64,000 bases of DNA from Prevotella jejuni (lineage in GTDB: Bacteria > Bacteroidota > Bacteroidia > Bacteroidales > Bacteroidaceae), in contig NZ_FZNZ01000013.1 in assembly GCF_900187995.1 (NCBI RefSeq), forward strand, positions 1 through 64,000, given 5' to 3'. Below are positions 16,211 to 25,573 of the stretch, one piece after another. The notes under the pieces are model-generated. The model made no database searches and was not told where the DNA came from. It saw only the letters and a list, made by a program, of their open reading frames with translations. Within the stretch, counting starts at the first letter, position 1; each line of letters begins with the position of its first letter. A program made the position numbers and the translations under genes.

Positions 16211-17296
16211 TTATTTCTTATAGTGATTGTCGTAGAATTTCTTCTTAACGACCGTTCCTGGGAATGTCTTCTTGCGTATTTGGATGTCAACTCTATCACC
16301 CATTTGAATGGACTCATCGACTAATGCAACAGCACAACTCTTATCTGTAGAGATAAGACGATAGCCTGTAGTCACTTCACCGACTTCTACACCATCCTTA
16401 AGAACCTTGTATCCGTGGCGAGGAATAGCATTTTCGTCTAATTCAATACCACGAAGACGCTGACGGACTCCCTCTTTCTTCTGTTTCAAGAGAGCTTCCT
16501 TGCCGATGAACTCATCCTTGTCAAATTTTACAAACATAGATAGTCCAGCCATGACAGGGGTTATCTTGTCAGAAAGTTCATTTCCATAAAGAGGCATACC
16601 CACCTCGAAACGCAATGTATCTCGGCAGCCCAGACCGCATGGTTTAACGCCAGCTTCCATCAGCTTGTCCCATACCTTAACGATATACTCAGGTGTTCCA
16701 TAGATTTCAAAACCATCTTCACCTGTGTAGCCTGTACGAGATACGATAACGTCAACGCCATCTTGCTTTAAGCACTTAACCTCATAGAACTTCAGATCTT
16801 TACAGTCAAGACCGAGCACCTCCTCTAACATCTTCTCAGCCTCAGGACCTTGAACGGCTAATTGACCGTATGCTTCACTCTTGTTCTCAATGGTAACATT
16901 GAAGCCTTCAGCGTTTTGTTCAATCCATGCTACGTCTTTGTCGATGTTTGAAGCATTGATGGTCATCAAGAAAAGCTGGTCGGCAAGTTTACAAATACAG
17001 GTATCATCTACTACACCACCATCTGGATAGCATATCATACCATAGAGTACTTTCCCTGCAGCAAGTCCGTTCACATCGTTTGTAAAGATGTGATTAATGA
17101 ACTTATCAGCGTCGGGACCACTTACAACCACCTCTCCCATGTGAGAGACATCGAACACTCCACAATGTTCTCTAACGGCATTATGCTCATCAATAATCCC
17201 TGTGTATTGAATGGGCATATCGAATCCAGCGAATGGAGTAATTAGTGCGCCTAATGCAACGTGTTTGTCATAAAGGCAAGTTCTTTTGTTTGTCAT
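16211..17296 (-). CDS. gcvT: Aminomethyltransferase (glycine cleavage T protein)
   Basis: 361 residues. Folate-binding and catalytic features: HNAVREHCGVFDVSHMGE, the SRTGYTGEDGFEIY motif, and the GCRDTLRFEVGMPLYGNEL segment. It releases ammonia and forms 5,10-methylene-tetrahydrofolate from the aminomethyl-lipoyl H protein. First gene of the minus-strand gcv cluster, behind a good promoter at 17382-17412. Confidence 0.97.
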   Translation of the reverse strand: MTNKRTCLYDKHVALGALITPFAGFDMPIQYTGIIDEHNAVREHCGVFDVSHMGEVVVSGPDADKFINHIFTNDVNGLAAGKVLYGMICYPDGGVVDDTCICKLADQLFLMTINASNIDKDVAWIEQNAEGFNVTIENKSEAYGQLAVQGPEAEKMLEEVLGLDCKDLKFYEVKCLKQDGVDVIVSRTGYTGEDGFEIYGTPEYIVKVWDKLMEAGVKPCGLGCRDTLRFEVGMPLYGNELSDKITPVMAGLSMFVKFDKDEFIGKEALLKQKKEGVRQRLRGIELDENAIPRHGYKVLKDGVEVGEVTTGYRLISTDKSCAVALVDESIQMGDRVDIQIRKKTFPGTVVKKKFYDNHYKK

Positions 17297-17381
17297 ATTG
17301 TTTAGGTTTTAAGTTCTGTTCTTTTTTTGTAACCTATATGTATATTTACAATAGGTTGGCTTTAAAAATTAAGTTCGGTTG

Positions 17382-17412
17382 CAAAAATAAAGAAAAGTGA
17401 TGATGTTACAAA
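17382..17412 (-). promoter_or_regulatory. Promoter of the gcv cluster
   Basis: Minus strand TTTG (17409-17412), 19 nt, TATTTTTG (17382-17389). The leader of about 80 nt contains a 7-bp stem (AACCTAT with ATAGGTT, 17330-17356). No glycine riboswitch consensus is visible. Confidence 0.65.
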
Positions 17413-17514
17413 ATAAAATCGCAAGAAATGATGTTAATAAACTTAAAGTTAGGAATTGGTTGACTTTGTGAGTTGTATAATTAATGGTTTCCAATATTTA
17501 TTAGTACTTTTGTA

Positions 17515-17522
17515 TCTCATCA
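17515..17522 (+). promoter_or_regulatory. -7 box of the FMN/4Fe-4S protein gene
   Basis: TACTTTTG, 22 bp before the ATG at 17545. The -33 region is not consensus. Confidence 0.5.
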
Positions 17523-17544
17523 AGATAGTAAAGGGATTAGTTAG

Positions 17545-18630
17545 ATGAAGAAGTTACAACAGATATTATTACTTATTGCATGCTTATTAGTTGTTGCTGT
17601 TGCTGCTGTACAAAGGGATAGTAAACTATTAGGAAATAGTGTGTTTAGCAATGGAAAGAAGGTCACAAAAGCTCGTGTAGATACGCTCCGTACGTTGGAT
17701 GATGGGACGGTAGTTATTAATACGACTTACTTAGCTAAGGATGTGAAAGGCTTTGGCGGTGCAGTACCTTTAGATATTTACATAAAGAAAGGTAGGATAG
17801 TAAAGGTGGAAGCCTTACCCAATTCAGAAACTCCCGACTTCTTTCATGAGGCGAGTGCCTTATTGACTCGTTGGAACGGTAAGACCACTGAGCAAGCATT
17901 AGCTATGAAGGTAGATGGTGTGACGGGTGCTACATTCAGCTCAAAGGGCATCATTGGGAATATGAAGGCGGGTCTACAGTATGCTGCGAATAACGTGAAA
18001 GAAACGTCTTTACTCGATAAGTTAGATTTACGAACGAAAACTCTTGTAGGGCTTGTCGTGCTTCTCATGGCAGCTATTATTCCTTTGTTTATTAAGTCTA
18101 AGCGTTATCGTGTGTTCCAACTCCTACTGAATTTCGTTGTCTTAGGCCTTTGGTGTGGTACATTTCTTTCGTGGTCTGTCCTTGTTGGGTTCATGTCAGG
18201 CGGTGTCAACATGTGGGTTTCACTAATTCCCATCATCATGTTGATTACCGCATTCATCTATCCACTATTTGGTAAGAAGAATTATTACTGTACGAACATT
18301 TGTCCTTTGGGATCCATACAAGATTTAGCTGGAATGGCTAATCATACTAAATGGAAGATGAGTAAGCGAACGGTACAATACTTAGAACTTTTCCGTAAGA
18401 TTCTCTTTTGGCTTCTAATGCTTTTGATGCTCACGGGTGTATGGTCTGAATGGATGAACTATGAGCTTTTCATAGCTTTCATTTTCAAGTCTGCTTCTTG
18501 GGTGATTATTCTTTTGGCCATCGTCTTTGTGCTACTTTCTATCTTTGTTCCACGCCCTTATTGTCGCTTTGTTTGTCCAATGGGAAGCCTCTTTAAGTTG
18601 TCGTCAACAAAGATTACAAAATGGTTGTAA
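17545..18630 (+). CDS. NosR/NapH-like membrane protein with FMN-binding and 4Fe-4S motifs
   Basis: 361 residues. A signal-anchor (residues 5-22), then an extracytoplasmic FMN_bind domain (about 45-150) whose DGVTGATFSS motif marks a Thr that would be covalently flavinylated by ApbE. Several membrane helices follow, with two Cys motifs, YYCTNICPLGS and PYCRFVCPMGS, as in the Fer4_5 domain of NosR/NapH. Suggests electron transfer across the cytoplasmic membrane. It is monocistronic here and no nitrous-oxide or nitrate genes adjoin it, so the electron acceptor is unknown. It lacks a full 2x[4Fe-4S] ferredoxin module at the C-terminus. Confidence 0.8.
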   Translation: MKKLQQILLLIACLLVVAVAAVQRDSKLLGNSVFSNGKKVTKARVDTLRTLDDGTVVINTTYLAKDVKGFGGAVPLDIYIKKGRIVKVEALPNSETPDFFHEASALLTRWNGKTTEQALAMKVDGVTGATFSSKGIIGNMKAGLQYAANNVKETSLLDKLDLRTKTLVGLVVLLMAAIIPLFIKSKRYRVFQLLLNFVVLGLWCGTFLSWSVLVGFMSGGVNMWVSLIPIIMLITAFIYPLFGKKNYYCTNICPLGSIQDLAGMANHTKWKMSKRTVQYLELFRKILFWLLMLLMLTGVWSEWMNYELFIAFIFKSASWVIILLAIVFVLLSIFVPRPYCRFVCPMGSLFKLSSTKITKWL

Positions 18631-18766
18631 ACGGTGTTTTTATAGGTAAAGCAGATGTGAGAATATTGTTGAATACTTGAATATAGCTTAGTCCACATTA
18701 TATATATAGATGTATGTGTTTGTTTACTTAGATCTATCTTTTGGTGAGTATTCAACTTATTTTTAT

Positions 18767-18774
18767 TAAGTTTG
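18767..18774 (+). promoter_or_regulatory. -7 box of the yihY-like gene
   Basis: TAAGTTTG, about 38 bp before the start codon; a TTTG at 18740-18743 is spaced 23 nt, slightly long. Confidence 0.45.
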
Positions 18775-18812
18775 CACAATAACTCCTATACTTTACTATA
18801 AAAAGAACAATT

Positions 18813-20162
18813 ATGAAGGTCGATATCAACCGTATAAAATACTTCTTAACAGTAGGTCTCTTCTTGAAGAGGAAGCATAGCTCGAAGCGAAAGGACATTG
18901 CCATCAGAGAGTTACAGAAGTTCTATCTTGCTGTGAAATTCTTTTTTGAACGCAACCACGCAGCTTCTGCAACAGAGCTATCGTTCTCCACGATTATGGC
19001 AATCGTACCTATAGCGTCCATGATTTTCGCTATTGCGAATGGTTTTGGCTTTGGACAATTCCTTGAAAAACAGTTTCGTGAGATGCTGTCGGCCCAACCA
19101 GAGGCCGCTACTTGGCTACTTAAGCTTACGCAATCATACCTTATCCATGCTAAAACAGGCATTTTTATTGGAATAGGTTTGGTGATTATGCTTTATAGCG
19201 TATTCTCTTTGATACGAACAGTAGAAGGTGCTTTCGATAGTGTATGGCAAGTTAAGGGCACTCGTCCCCTTAGTAGGGTGATTATAGACTATACTGCCAT
19301 GATGTTTCTTGTACCCATAAGTATCATCATATTATCTGGCTTGAGTATCTATTTCTATAGTTTTGTAGAGAACTTAAACCATCTTCGTTTCCTTGGGACC
19401 ATTGCGAGCTTCTCACTTCGCTATCTTGTGCCGTGGATTATACTTACGCTTATGTTCATTGTACTTTATGTTTTCATGCCTAATGCGAAGGTTAAGATAA
19501 CGAAAACAATTGGTCCTGCGATGATGGCGAGCTTAGCTATGCTCTGTCTACAAGCTGTTTATATCCATGGACAGATATTTCTTACCAGTTACAATGCCAT
19601 TTATGGTTCGTTTGCTGCACTCCCGTTGTTTATGTTATGGATACTTGTGTCATGGTATATCTGCCTTTTTTGTGCCGAGCTTAGCTATATCAATCAGAAT
19701 TTAGAGTACTATGAGTGTCAGATTGATACGGAGGATATATGTCATAACGACTTTATGGTGATGTGTGCAACGGTATTAAGCCATATCTGTCAGCGCTTTG
19801 CAAAAGGTGAGAAACCGCATACAGCTTTGCAGATAAAGGATGCAACGGATATTCCGGTACGTATCACGGTGGAGATACTTTACAAGTTAATGCAGGTAGA
19901 CCTTGTTTCTGAAAACGTTTCTCCCACTTCTGATGAGGTCACTTACACGCCCACTTACGACACAACTAACATTACTGTTGGCGAGATGATAGCTCGTTTG
20001 GAGTCAGCTCCTGAGTCGTCGAGGTTGGGTCTTTTAGGCTTCTCTCCTCAAAGGATATGGAACCATGATATATATAATAAGGTGGGGAGTGTGCGTGTAG
20101 CTTATCTAAATGAACTGAAATCAATCAATATTAAGGAGCTGATAAGCAATGTTGAAGAGTAA
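18813..20162 (+). CDS. YihY/BrkB-family inner-membrane protein
   Basis: 449 residues. Residues 30-310 hold the YihY/virulence factor BrkB domain with about six membrane helices (NHAASATELSFSTIMAIVPI, then YGSFAALPLFMLWILVSWYICLFCAEL). Residues 315-449 form a soluble tail that looks like a winged-helix-type domain. The older name ribonuclease BN is a misannotation. Function is unproven for the family; membrane location is clear. Followed directly by a tandem repeat array. Confidence 0.85.
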   Translation: MKVDINRIKYFLTVGLFLKRKHSSKRKDIAIRELQKFYLAVKFFFERNHAASATELSFSTIMAIVPIASMIFAIANGFGFGQFLEKQFREMLSAQPEAATWLLKLTQSYLIHAKTGIFIGIGLVIMLYSVFSLIRTVEGAFDSVWQVKGTRPLSRVIIDYTAMMFLVPISIIILSGLSIYFYSFVENLNHLRFLGTIASFSLRYLVPWIILTLMFIVLYVFMPNAKVKITKTIGPAMMASLAMLCLQAVYIHGQIFLTSYNAIYGSFAALPLFMLWILVSWYICLFCAELSYINQNLEYYECQIDTEDICHNDFMVMCATVLSHICQRFAKGEKPHTALQIKDATDIPVRITVEILYKLMQVDLVSENVSPTSDEVTYTPTYDTTNITVGEMIARLESAPESSRLGLLGFSPQRIWNHDIYNKVGSVRVAYLNELKSINIKELISNVEE

Positions 20163-20182
20163 TCCCCGCAGTATGTTATGAT

Positions 20183-20579
20183 GGGTGTTAGGTGTTGAAT
20201 GTTAGGTGTTAATGGCTTGTTTAGCTGGGTGTTGGGTGTTGAATGTTAGGTGTTAATGGCTTGTTTAGCTGGGTGTTGGGTGTTGAATGTTAGGTGTTAA
20301 TGGCTTGTTTAGCTGGGTGTTGGGTGTTGAATGTTAGGTGTTAATGGCTTGTTTAGCTGGGTGTTGGGTGTTGAATGTTAGGTGTTAATGGCTTGTTTAG
20401 CTGGGTGTTGGGTGTTGAATGTTAGGTGTTAATGGCTTGTTTAGCTGGGTGTTAGGTGTTAAATGTTAGGTGTTAATGGCTTGTTTAGCTGGGTGTTAGG
20501 TGTTGAATGTTTGGTGTTAATGGCTTGTTTTGCTGGGTGTTGGGTGTTGAATACTGGGTGTTAATGGCTTGTTTTGGCT
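20183..20579. repeat. 44-bp tandem array, nine copies (VNTR)
   Basis: Units end with GGCTTGTTTAGCT at 20226 and then every 44 bp (20270, 20314, 20358, 20402, 20446, 20490, 20534), with a last divergent unit ending near 20579. Units 2-6 are essentially identical; units 7-9 drift. Each unit is itself made of GTGTTAGG/GTGTTGGG sub-repeats. No spacers, so not CRISPR. Single units related to it occur at 2960 (inverted) and in the ftsY-rimO gap. Confidence 0.92.
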
Positions 20580-20634
20580 ATTAACTGTTGAGTGAAAGGT
20601 GTTAAAATTATAGCGAACTTTGTCCCGTTAGGCG

Positions 20635-20658
20635 CTCCCCTCCCTTTCGGGGAGGGGC
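20635..20658. repeat. GC-rich hairpin (C/G-tract family)
   Basis: CCCCTCCC (20637-20644) and GGGAGGGG (20650-20657) form a short stem similar to the one at 3321. Confidence 0.6.
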
Positions 20659-20738
20659 TGTGGGAGAGGTCCCTTCTCTATTTCCTTGTCAATAATTTTC
20701 GCCATTCTCTCTCCTAACACATGCCTTTTAAGCTAATA

Positions 20739-20870
20739 GAAGAGGCCCTTCTACAATCAAGAACATGCCCTTCTTGGGTGTTGAAGACGCTCTTCTTGAG
20801 GCAAGAAGGGCGTCTTCTTGAATGCTATGTGTAATGTACTGATTTTGTGTAGGTTATCAACTCCTCTTTA
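20739..20870 (+). repeat. Dispersed hairpin repeat, copy B
   Basis: Starts ATAGAAGAGGCC; palindrome arms 20783-20797 and 20803-20817 match copy A with one change in the left arm. Similarity to copy C continues before (CCTAACACATGC) and after (GTTATCAACTC). The rest of 20871-21240 has no supportable gene; a 73-codon open frame at 20947 looks spurious. Confidence 0.8.
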
Positions 20871-21255
20871 AGCGATGATATACTCTTGGGTAGAAGGTGT
20901 TTAGTGTGATAATATGTAATGATATTTTACCATTGCACTTGTACCTTTGAGGCGTGGAGGGAAAACGTTTAAGAAAATAAGAGGAGGTGAGATTTCTCAC
21001 TTACTACGGGTGAGAAGTAGAGGGAGAAGCCATCAAGTAGGCTATAAACGAACAACTATTTTATGGGAAAAATGGCTCCTGCTGTTGCATGATAGTTTGT
21101 TGTTTAGATTTCTAAAAACCTTTTTAGTGATAAGCTTTAATGGAGGTGTCAAGAAGAGTAATAGGTGAAAGGCTGAGGTTCTTATTCTCTTCAAGTTTTT
21201 AGAAAACTGTTATTTAGATTCTTTTAGATAATAAACACTAAGTGTATTAATAAAT

Positions 21256-21350
21256 AAAAAAAGTCCCAAACTTGTTAGTCTGGGACTGAAAGATTACTTG
21301 TCTCACGACAACTAATCTTCTAACCTTAATAATCTAATACCATGAAAAAC
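21256..21350 (-). ncRNA. Candidate small RNA of about 95 nt
   Basis: Begins about 7 nt after a consensus promoter (21357-21388) on the minus strand and ends in an intrinsic terminator whose arms are 21281-21287 and 21262-21268 (AGTCCCA/TGGGACT, extended inward), followed by seven T residues (21256-21262). It lies between the GH125 gene stop (21469) and the repeat region, so it may be an independent sRNA or double as the operon's 3' end. No rfam-type family recognised. Confidence 0.65.
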
Positions 21351-21356
21351 ACGATA

Positions 21357-21388
21357 CAAAGATATCTAAATCTTGTTATATACCCAAA
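21357..21388 (-). promoter_or_regulatory. Promoter of the small RNA
   Basis: Minus strand TTTG (21385-21388), 20 nt, TATCTTTG (21357-21364): full match to the Bacteroidota consensus, located in a gap with no downstream protein gene on that strand. Confidence 0.7.
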
Positions 21389-21468
21389 TATATAATGTTA
21401 AATAAGGTAAATATTCAGTTTTTATTCCCTATTTTCTAAAATATCTCCACATTTGTCTTTCCACTTGA

Positions 21469-22941
21469 CTATTGTATGCTGTTAAGTAATCCGAGCTTGC
21501 CTTCATTAACTAACTTTATGATTAGCTCTCCAAACAAAGTGTTCTGCCAAGCAAACCACTCACGAGTAAACTTATTGGCATCGTCCTTATAGAAGCTTTC
21601 ATGTATGAAACCTGTTCCGGCGTCAGTATTCATCAACATCTCAATACACTGTCGAATCTCCTTATCATCCTTTGAGGTAAAGGCCCTCATCATGATGGAC
21701 ATTGGCCATATCATGTCGTTACCAATGTGCGGACCACCAATGCCCTCGCCCGCTTTACCACGATGGAAGTAGGGGTTATCCTCGCTCCATACGTATCGAC
21801 GGGTGTTCTGATAGATCGGATCATCAACGCTTACATCACCAAGATAAGGCATTGCTAACAGGCTCGGTACGTTGGCATCGTCCATTAAGAAGTAGCCTCC
21901 AAAACCATCTACCTCGTATGCATATATCTTACCATACTTAGGGTGATTGTAGACAGCATACTTTTGTAAGGCATTGCTAACCTCATTGGCAAGGTCAGTA
22001 CACTGTGCGGCAAGTGCTGTGTCCTTGTTTACTTTAGTCAAAATCTCAGCTGCCTTGCGTAGAGAAGACACAGCCATGAAGTTTGATGGGACAAGGAATT
22101 GTAGCGTCGTAGTATCGTCTGATGGGCGGAAGGCAGATGCTATCAATCCAACAGGTTTGACAGGTGCGCCCCAGCCCGCATTGTTCATTGTGTCAAGTGC
22201 ACGGTCTGTAACACGCAGGAATTTGTAAGTTCCTCTCCCATCTTTCTTCTGTTGTTCATGAAAAGTCTTGAGTATGTTCTCTACTGCTTTAATCCATTCA
22301 GGGCCAAAGACACTTGTGTCGCCTGTTACCTTCCAATATTCGAAGGCAAGACGGATAGGATAGCAGAGAGAGTCAATCTCAAACTTACGTTCGTGTATCT
22401 CTGGTTTCATATCCGTCTCATCGGTCATCCAACGACCTTTTGGGTCTGGCTTATGATTGAAAGCATTGGCGTATGGGTCGATATTGATACACTTCAACTG
22501 GCGATTGATTACACCAGCTAACATCTTCCTCAATTTCTTGTCTTTACCAGCCAACTGTACGTAAGGCCATACCTGTGCACCAGAGTCGCGTAGCCACATG
22601 GCAGGGATGTCGCCAGTATAGACGAATGTGTCAGGTGTTCCATCAGCTTCTTCACCATAGTGGACAGTGGTATCGAGTGTATTTGGGAAGCAATTCTCAA
22701 ACATCCAAGCAAGTCGTTTATTTGTCAACTTCCTTACGATGCTTTGAATCTCTTTCTCTACAGCCTCTGAACGGAAAAGTCTTTCAGCCTCTTTAGGGCG
22801 CTTTGAGACGAGTGTTACTGCATCTGCTGGACAGGTGAGATGGTTTACTTGTACCTTATTAATATTGTCAGCATTGACAGTTTGCACTTGTAATGCCATA
22901 AGTGCAACGAATGTTGATGTAATATAGGTAATCTTTCTCAT
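21469..22941 (-). CDS. GH125 exo-alpha-1,6-mannosidase
   Basis: 490 residues with a signal peptide (MRKITYITSTFVALMALQ...NA). The body matches glycoside hydrolase family 125: DIPAMWLRDSGAQVWPY, NAFNHKPDPKGRWMTDE, KFEIDSLCYP, VDGFGGYFLMDDANVPSLLAMP, GGPHIGNDMIWPMSI and FIHESFYKDDANKFTREWFAWQN. These enzymes remove terminal alpha-1,6-mannose from N-glycans or yeast mannan without metal. Periplasmic or surface-exposed. It is the last gene of a minus-strand run (16 bp after the aminotransferase); its link to sugar-nucleotide genes is probably only positional. Confidence 0.92.
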   Translation of the reverse strand: MRKITYITSTFVALMALQVQTVNADNINKVQVNHLTCPADAVTLVSKRPKEAERLFRSEAVEKEIQSIVRKLTNKRLAWMFENCFPNTLDTTVHYGEEADGTPDTFVYTGDIPAMWLRDSGAQVWPYVQLAGKDKKLRKMLAGVINRQLKCINIDPYANAFNHKPDPKGRWMTDETDMKPEIHERKFEIDSLCYPIRLAFEYWKVTGDTSVFGPEWIKAVENILKTFHEQQKKDGRGTYKFLRVTDRALDTMNNAGWGAPVKPVGLIASAFRPSDDTTTLQFLVPSNFMAVSSLRKAAEILTKVNKDTALAAQCTDLANEVSNALQKYAVYNHPKYGKIYAYEVDGFGGYFLMDDANVPSLLAMPYLGDVSVDDPIYQNTRRYVWSEDNPYFHRGKAGEGIGGPHIGNDMIWPMSIMMRAFTSKDDKEIRQCIEMLMNTDAGTGFIHESFYKDDANKFTREWFAWQNTLFGELIIKLVNEGKLGLLNSIQ

Positions 22942-22957
22942 ACGTTATGATTTAGTT

Positions 22958-24055
22958 TTATTGATACTTATTGATATGTTCAACAACCTGATAGACCTCT
23001 TCATCAGTCATTGTGGGGTTACAAGGAAGGGAGAGCTCTTGCTGATGAATGAGCTCTGTGATAGGATAATGTCGGTCGTTCCATTCCTTATATGCTTGTT
23101 GCTGATGGGGTGGAATGGGGTAGTGTATCATTGTTCCAATGCCATTCTGCCTTAGATATTGCTGCAAGCGGTTGCGAGTAGGGCAGAAGATGGGGAAGAT
23201 GTGATACACATTATCCCTGTCCTTATCCTCTGTGAGGGTTATTTGTGGGTTGTTAATATTGTCGTAGTATGTCTTAGCAATATGTTTTCTCCGTTGGTTC
23301 TCACCATCGAGATAGGGTAGTTTCACGTTCAACACAGCAGCTTGAACTTCGTCTATACGACTGTTCCGACCCTTGAAAGTAAACTCATACTTACGTGTAG
23401 AACCATAGTTGGCAAGGCTTCTGATTGTCTGTGCCAACTGTTCGTCATTGGTTGTCACAGCCCCTGCATCCCCCAAGGCACCGAGGTTCTTACCTGGATA
23501 AAAGCTGTGAGCGGCTGCGTGACCAAGGCTTCCTGTCCGTTTATCTCCGTAGTGACAACCATGAGCTTGTGCGTTGTCTTCAAGTAGTAGGAGGTTATGA
23601 CGCTTACAGAGGTCGCTGATGAAAGGAGTGAAGGCACATCTTCCATAGAGGTGAACAAGCATGATGGCACGTGTGCGAGGTGTGATAGCTTGCTCAATCA
23701 GCTCACTGTCAATCTCTAAAGAGTTGATATCGGGTTCAACAAGGATAGGGGTAAGGCGGTTCTCGGTGATGGAAAGGATTGTCGCTATGTAAGTATTGGC
23801 TGGAACGATGACCTCATCTCCTTCTTTAAGCAGTCCTAATTCCCTATAAGCACGGAGGATAAGGCACAGTGCATCAAGTCCGTTACCACAGGTTACGCAG
23901 TACTCCGTACCAATATAATGTGCGTATTTTCTTTCAAACAATGTCGTACACTCCCCCTGCAGATACCATCCTGAGCGTAGTACCTGATTAACAGCAGCAG
24001 TCATCTCTGCCTCATGCAAGGCTGTTATCTTTTGAAGTGAGAGGTAATCAATCAT
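22958..24055 (-). CDS. fdtB: DegT/DnrJ/EryC1-type dTDP-3-amino-sugar aminotransferase
   Basis: 365 residues from ATG 24055 ([18 protein letters not shown]), the usual N-terminus; an upstream in-frame ATG at 24139 would overlap the preceding gene. PLP lysine lies in [17 protein letters not shown], with the DNAQAHGC motif upstream. It transaminates a dTDP-3-oxo-6-deoxyhexose to the 3-amino sugar. The neighbouring FdtA-type isomerase and RmlB support this substrate. Whether the product is Fuc3N or Qui3N depends on the isomerase stereochemistry. Confidence 0.88.
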   Translation of the reverse strand: MIDYLSLQKITALHEAEMTAAVNQVLRSGWYLQGECTTLFERKYAHYIGTEYCVTCGNGLDALCLILRAYRELGLLKEGDEVIVPANTYIATILSITENRLTPILVEPDINSLEIDSELIEQAITPRTRAIMLVHLYGRCAFTPFISDLCKRHNLLLLEDNAQAHGCHYGDKRTGSLGHAAAHSFYPGKNLGALGDAGAVTTNDEQLAQTIRSLANYGSTRKYEFTFKGRNSRIDEVQAAVLNVKLPYLDGENQRRKHIAKTYYDNINNPQITLTEDKDRDNVYHIFPIFCPTRNRLQQYLRQNGIGTMIHYPIPPHQQQAYKEWNDRHYPITELIHQQELSLPCNPTMTDEEVYQVVEHINKYQ

Positions 24056-24102
24056 GTTTATGCTTTTATAAAGGAAGGTTTGATGTTGTGGGATTACTCG
24101 AA

Positions 24103-25062
24103 TTATTCTATGACAGAACGTGTTTCCCACGTATAACAATCATAGCATACTCCTCGCCCTCCAAAGCCTTCTTTTTGGAAAATAAGTGTCGTATTAAGAA
24201 TCTTCCCTTCCTCTTCTGTGCTCTTACCAAAGTCAAAGAAGCCTTTATGATTGGCATAGACGTCATTAAGAATATAGTCAAAGAGGAGGTCGATGGCCCC
24301 AAGTCTTTTCCCTTCTGGGGATGCTGAGATATACTGAGTATGAACGACTTGTGGCATCTCATAGATGATAGTGCCCCCAATAGCAATCCCTTTGTCATTG
24401 TAAGCCATGAATAGTCTAATCGAGTTAGGGAACCGACTGTGGAGTAAAGTTAACTCTTCAAGGGAATGTACAGGGTGAATAGCATACTTATTGGTGAGGT
24501 TCTTATCGAGAATATCCCAAAAAGTAGCAAGGTCCTGACTCTCCCGAACTGTCACGCCAGCACGTGTTGCTTTCCTAACTCCTCTCCTACGGTCCTTTCC
24601 AAACGTCATAAGTGAATCGAGTGGAATTGTACTTGATATGTCACGAGCCGTTAGCTGCGCATGACAAATATATGTTAGCGCATAGAGATCTTCCTCGGCA
24701 GGATAACAATGGTATATCCATGGCGTAGGTTTATAGATAACTCTTTGTACTCCAGAATGGTAAAGATATTCATTAATCCTAATAAATACCTCGCAAATCT
24801 CTGCTGTAGTAGCCTGTTTCTTTGTTATAAGTCCACCATAAGTTAACCCTTGATGAGAGTAAAGTGTATCGCCTAAACGGTTAGCAGGTAAGAGTGCATA
24901 GAGTTGTTCTTTACGGTAAATCATCAACGAAGCATCCTGAAATCTATCAGCATGATAATCCATATAAGAACGATTGAAGAGGAATGTTCCTTGTCGAGAT
25001 TGCTCTATAAAGTCGTTCCACTCTTGCGCTTGTTTTTGCGTATATTGCTTTACCTCAATCAT
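24103..25062 (-). CDS. GNAT/FemAB-like acyltransferase in the amino-sugar cluster
   Basis: 319 residues in a double-GNAT arrangement: residues 1-150 ([20 protein letters not shown]) and 150-319, the latter with [41 protein letters not shown] and [16 protein letters not shown]. Placed between fdtA and fdtB, so the likely task is N-acylation of the 3-amino sugar or transfer onto a glycan; that is inferred from context only. No signal peptide, hence cytoplasmic. Confidence 0.75.
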   Translation of the reverse strand: MIEVKQYTQKQAQEWNDFIEQSRQGTFLFNRSYMDYHADRFQDASLMIYRKEQLYALLPANRLGDTLYSHQGLTYGGLITKKQATTAEICEVFIRINEYLYHSGVQRVIYKPTPWIYHCYPAEEDLYALTYICHAQLTARDISSTIPLDSLMTFGKDRRRGVRKATRAGVTVRESQDLATFWDILDKNLTNKYAIHPVHSLEELTLLHSRFPNSIRLFMAYNDKGIAIGGTIIYEMPQVVHTQYISASPEGKRLGAIDLLFDYILNDVYANHKGFFDFGKSTEEEGKILNTTLIFQKEGFGGRGVCYDCYTWETRSVIE

Positions 25063-25120
25063 TATATATTAGCATTAAACGTCAGAAAGGTGTTCTTAGG
25101 CCAATTTGGTGGGGCTTCTC

Positions 25121-25546
25121 TTATTTCTTCTTAATACTTATATAATTAAGAAACTCCTTATAATCACGAATATAATCACCCTCATCGAAAGGGTCTTCGG
25201 CCAAGACGAGACATACAGCCCCCGAAGAGAAATCGTCGAGCGAACGCCATATATCTGTGTTGACAAGGAGCCCTTGATAGGGATGATTCAGTAGGAAAGA
25301 TTGCTTACCACGTCCATCATCGAGCGTAACAGTAAAGGATCCGCTAACAGCTATGATGAACTCTCGGCAGTGTTTATGGGCATGACCACCACGGCAAGCG
25401 CCTGATGGCACATCGTATGTCCAATATACTCGAGAGATGTTAAAGGGGATGTCTTTCATTGCCTCAGCAAGAGAGAGGTTGCCACGTGGGTCAACTATCT
25501 TTTGCAAAGAGATAATCTTTCCTATTGAAGTTTCTGTTTCGTTCAT
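25121..25546 (-). CDS. fdtA: dTDP-4-oxo-6-deoxyglucose 3,4-oxoisomerase (WxcM-like cupin)
   Basis: 141 residues, single cupin: DPRGNLSLAEAMKDIPF, RGGHAHKHCREFIIAVSGS and GLLVNTDIWRSL. The two His of GHAHKH are the catalytic pair of FdtA/QdtA. It shifts the keto group of dTDP-4-oxo-6-deoxyglucose from C4 to C3 for the aminotransferase. Separated from the GNAT gene by 58 bp. Confidence 0.9.
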   Translation of the reverse strand: MNETETSIGKIISLQKIVDPRGNLSLAEAMKDIPFNISRVYWTYDVPSGACRGGHAHKHCREFIIAVSGSFTVTLDDGRGKQSFLLNHPYQGLLVNTDIWRSLDDFSSGAVCLVLAEDPFDEGDYIRDYKEFLNYISIKKK

Positions 25547-25573
25547 TCTTACAGTCTTTTGACTTATCGTCTT

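Noticed and set aside
17297..17390. Glycine riboswitch in the gcvT leader
   Set aside because: The leader is only about 80 nt and lacks the conserved aptamer cores; it holds just a simple hairpin.
20183..20579. CRISPR array
   Set aside because: The copies are contiguous with no unique spacers and no cas genes are nearby; it is a tandem repeat.
20947..21168. 73-codon open frame as a gene
   Set aside because: Lies in repeat-derived DNA, is very basic, and shows no family resemblance or promoter.
21342..21395. Short plus-strand peptide starting ATGAAAAACACG
   Set aside because: Only 17 codons; the same DNA is better explained by the promoter and 5' end of the minus-strand small RNA.
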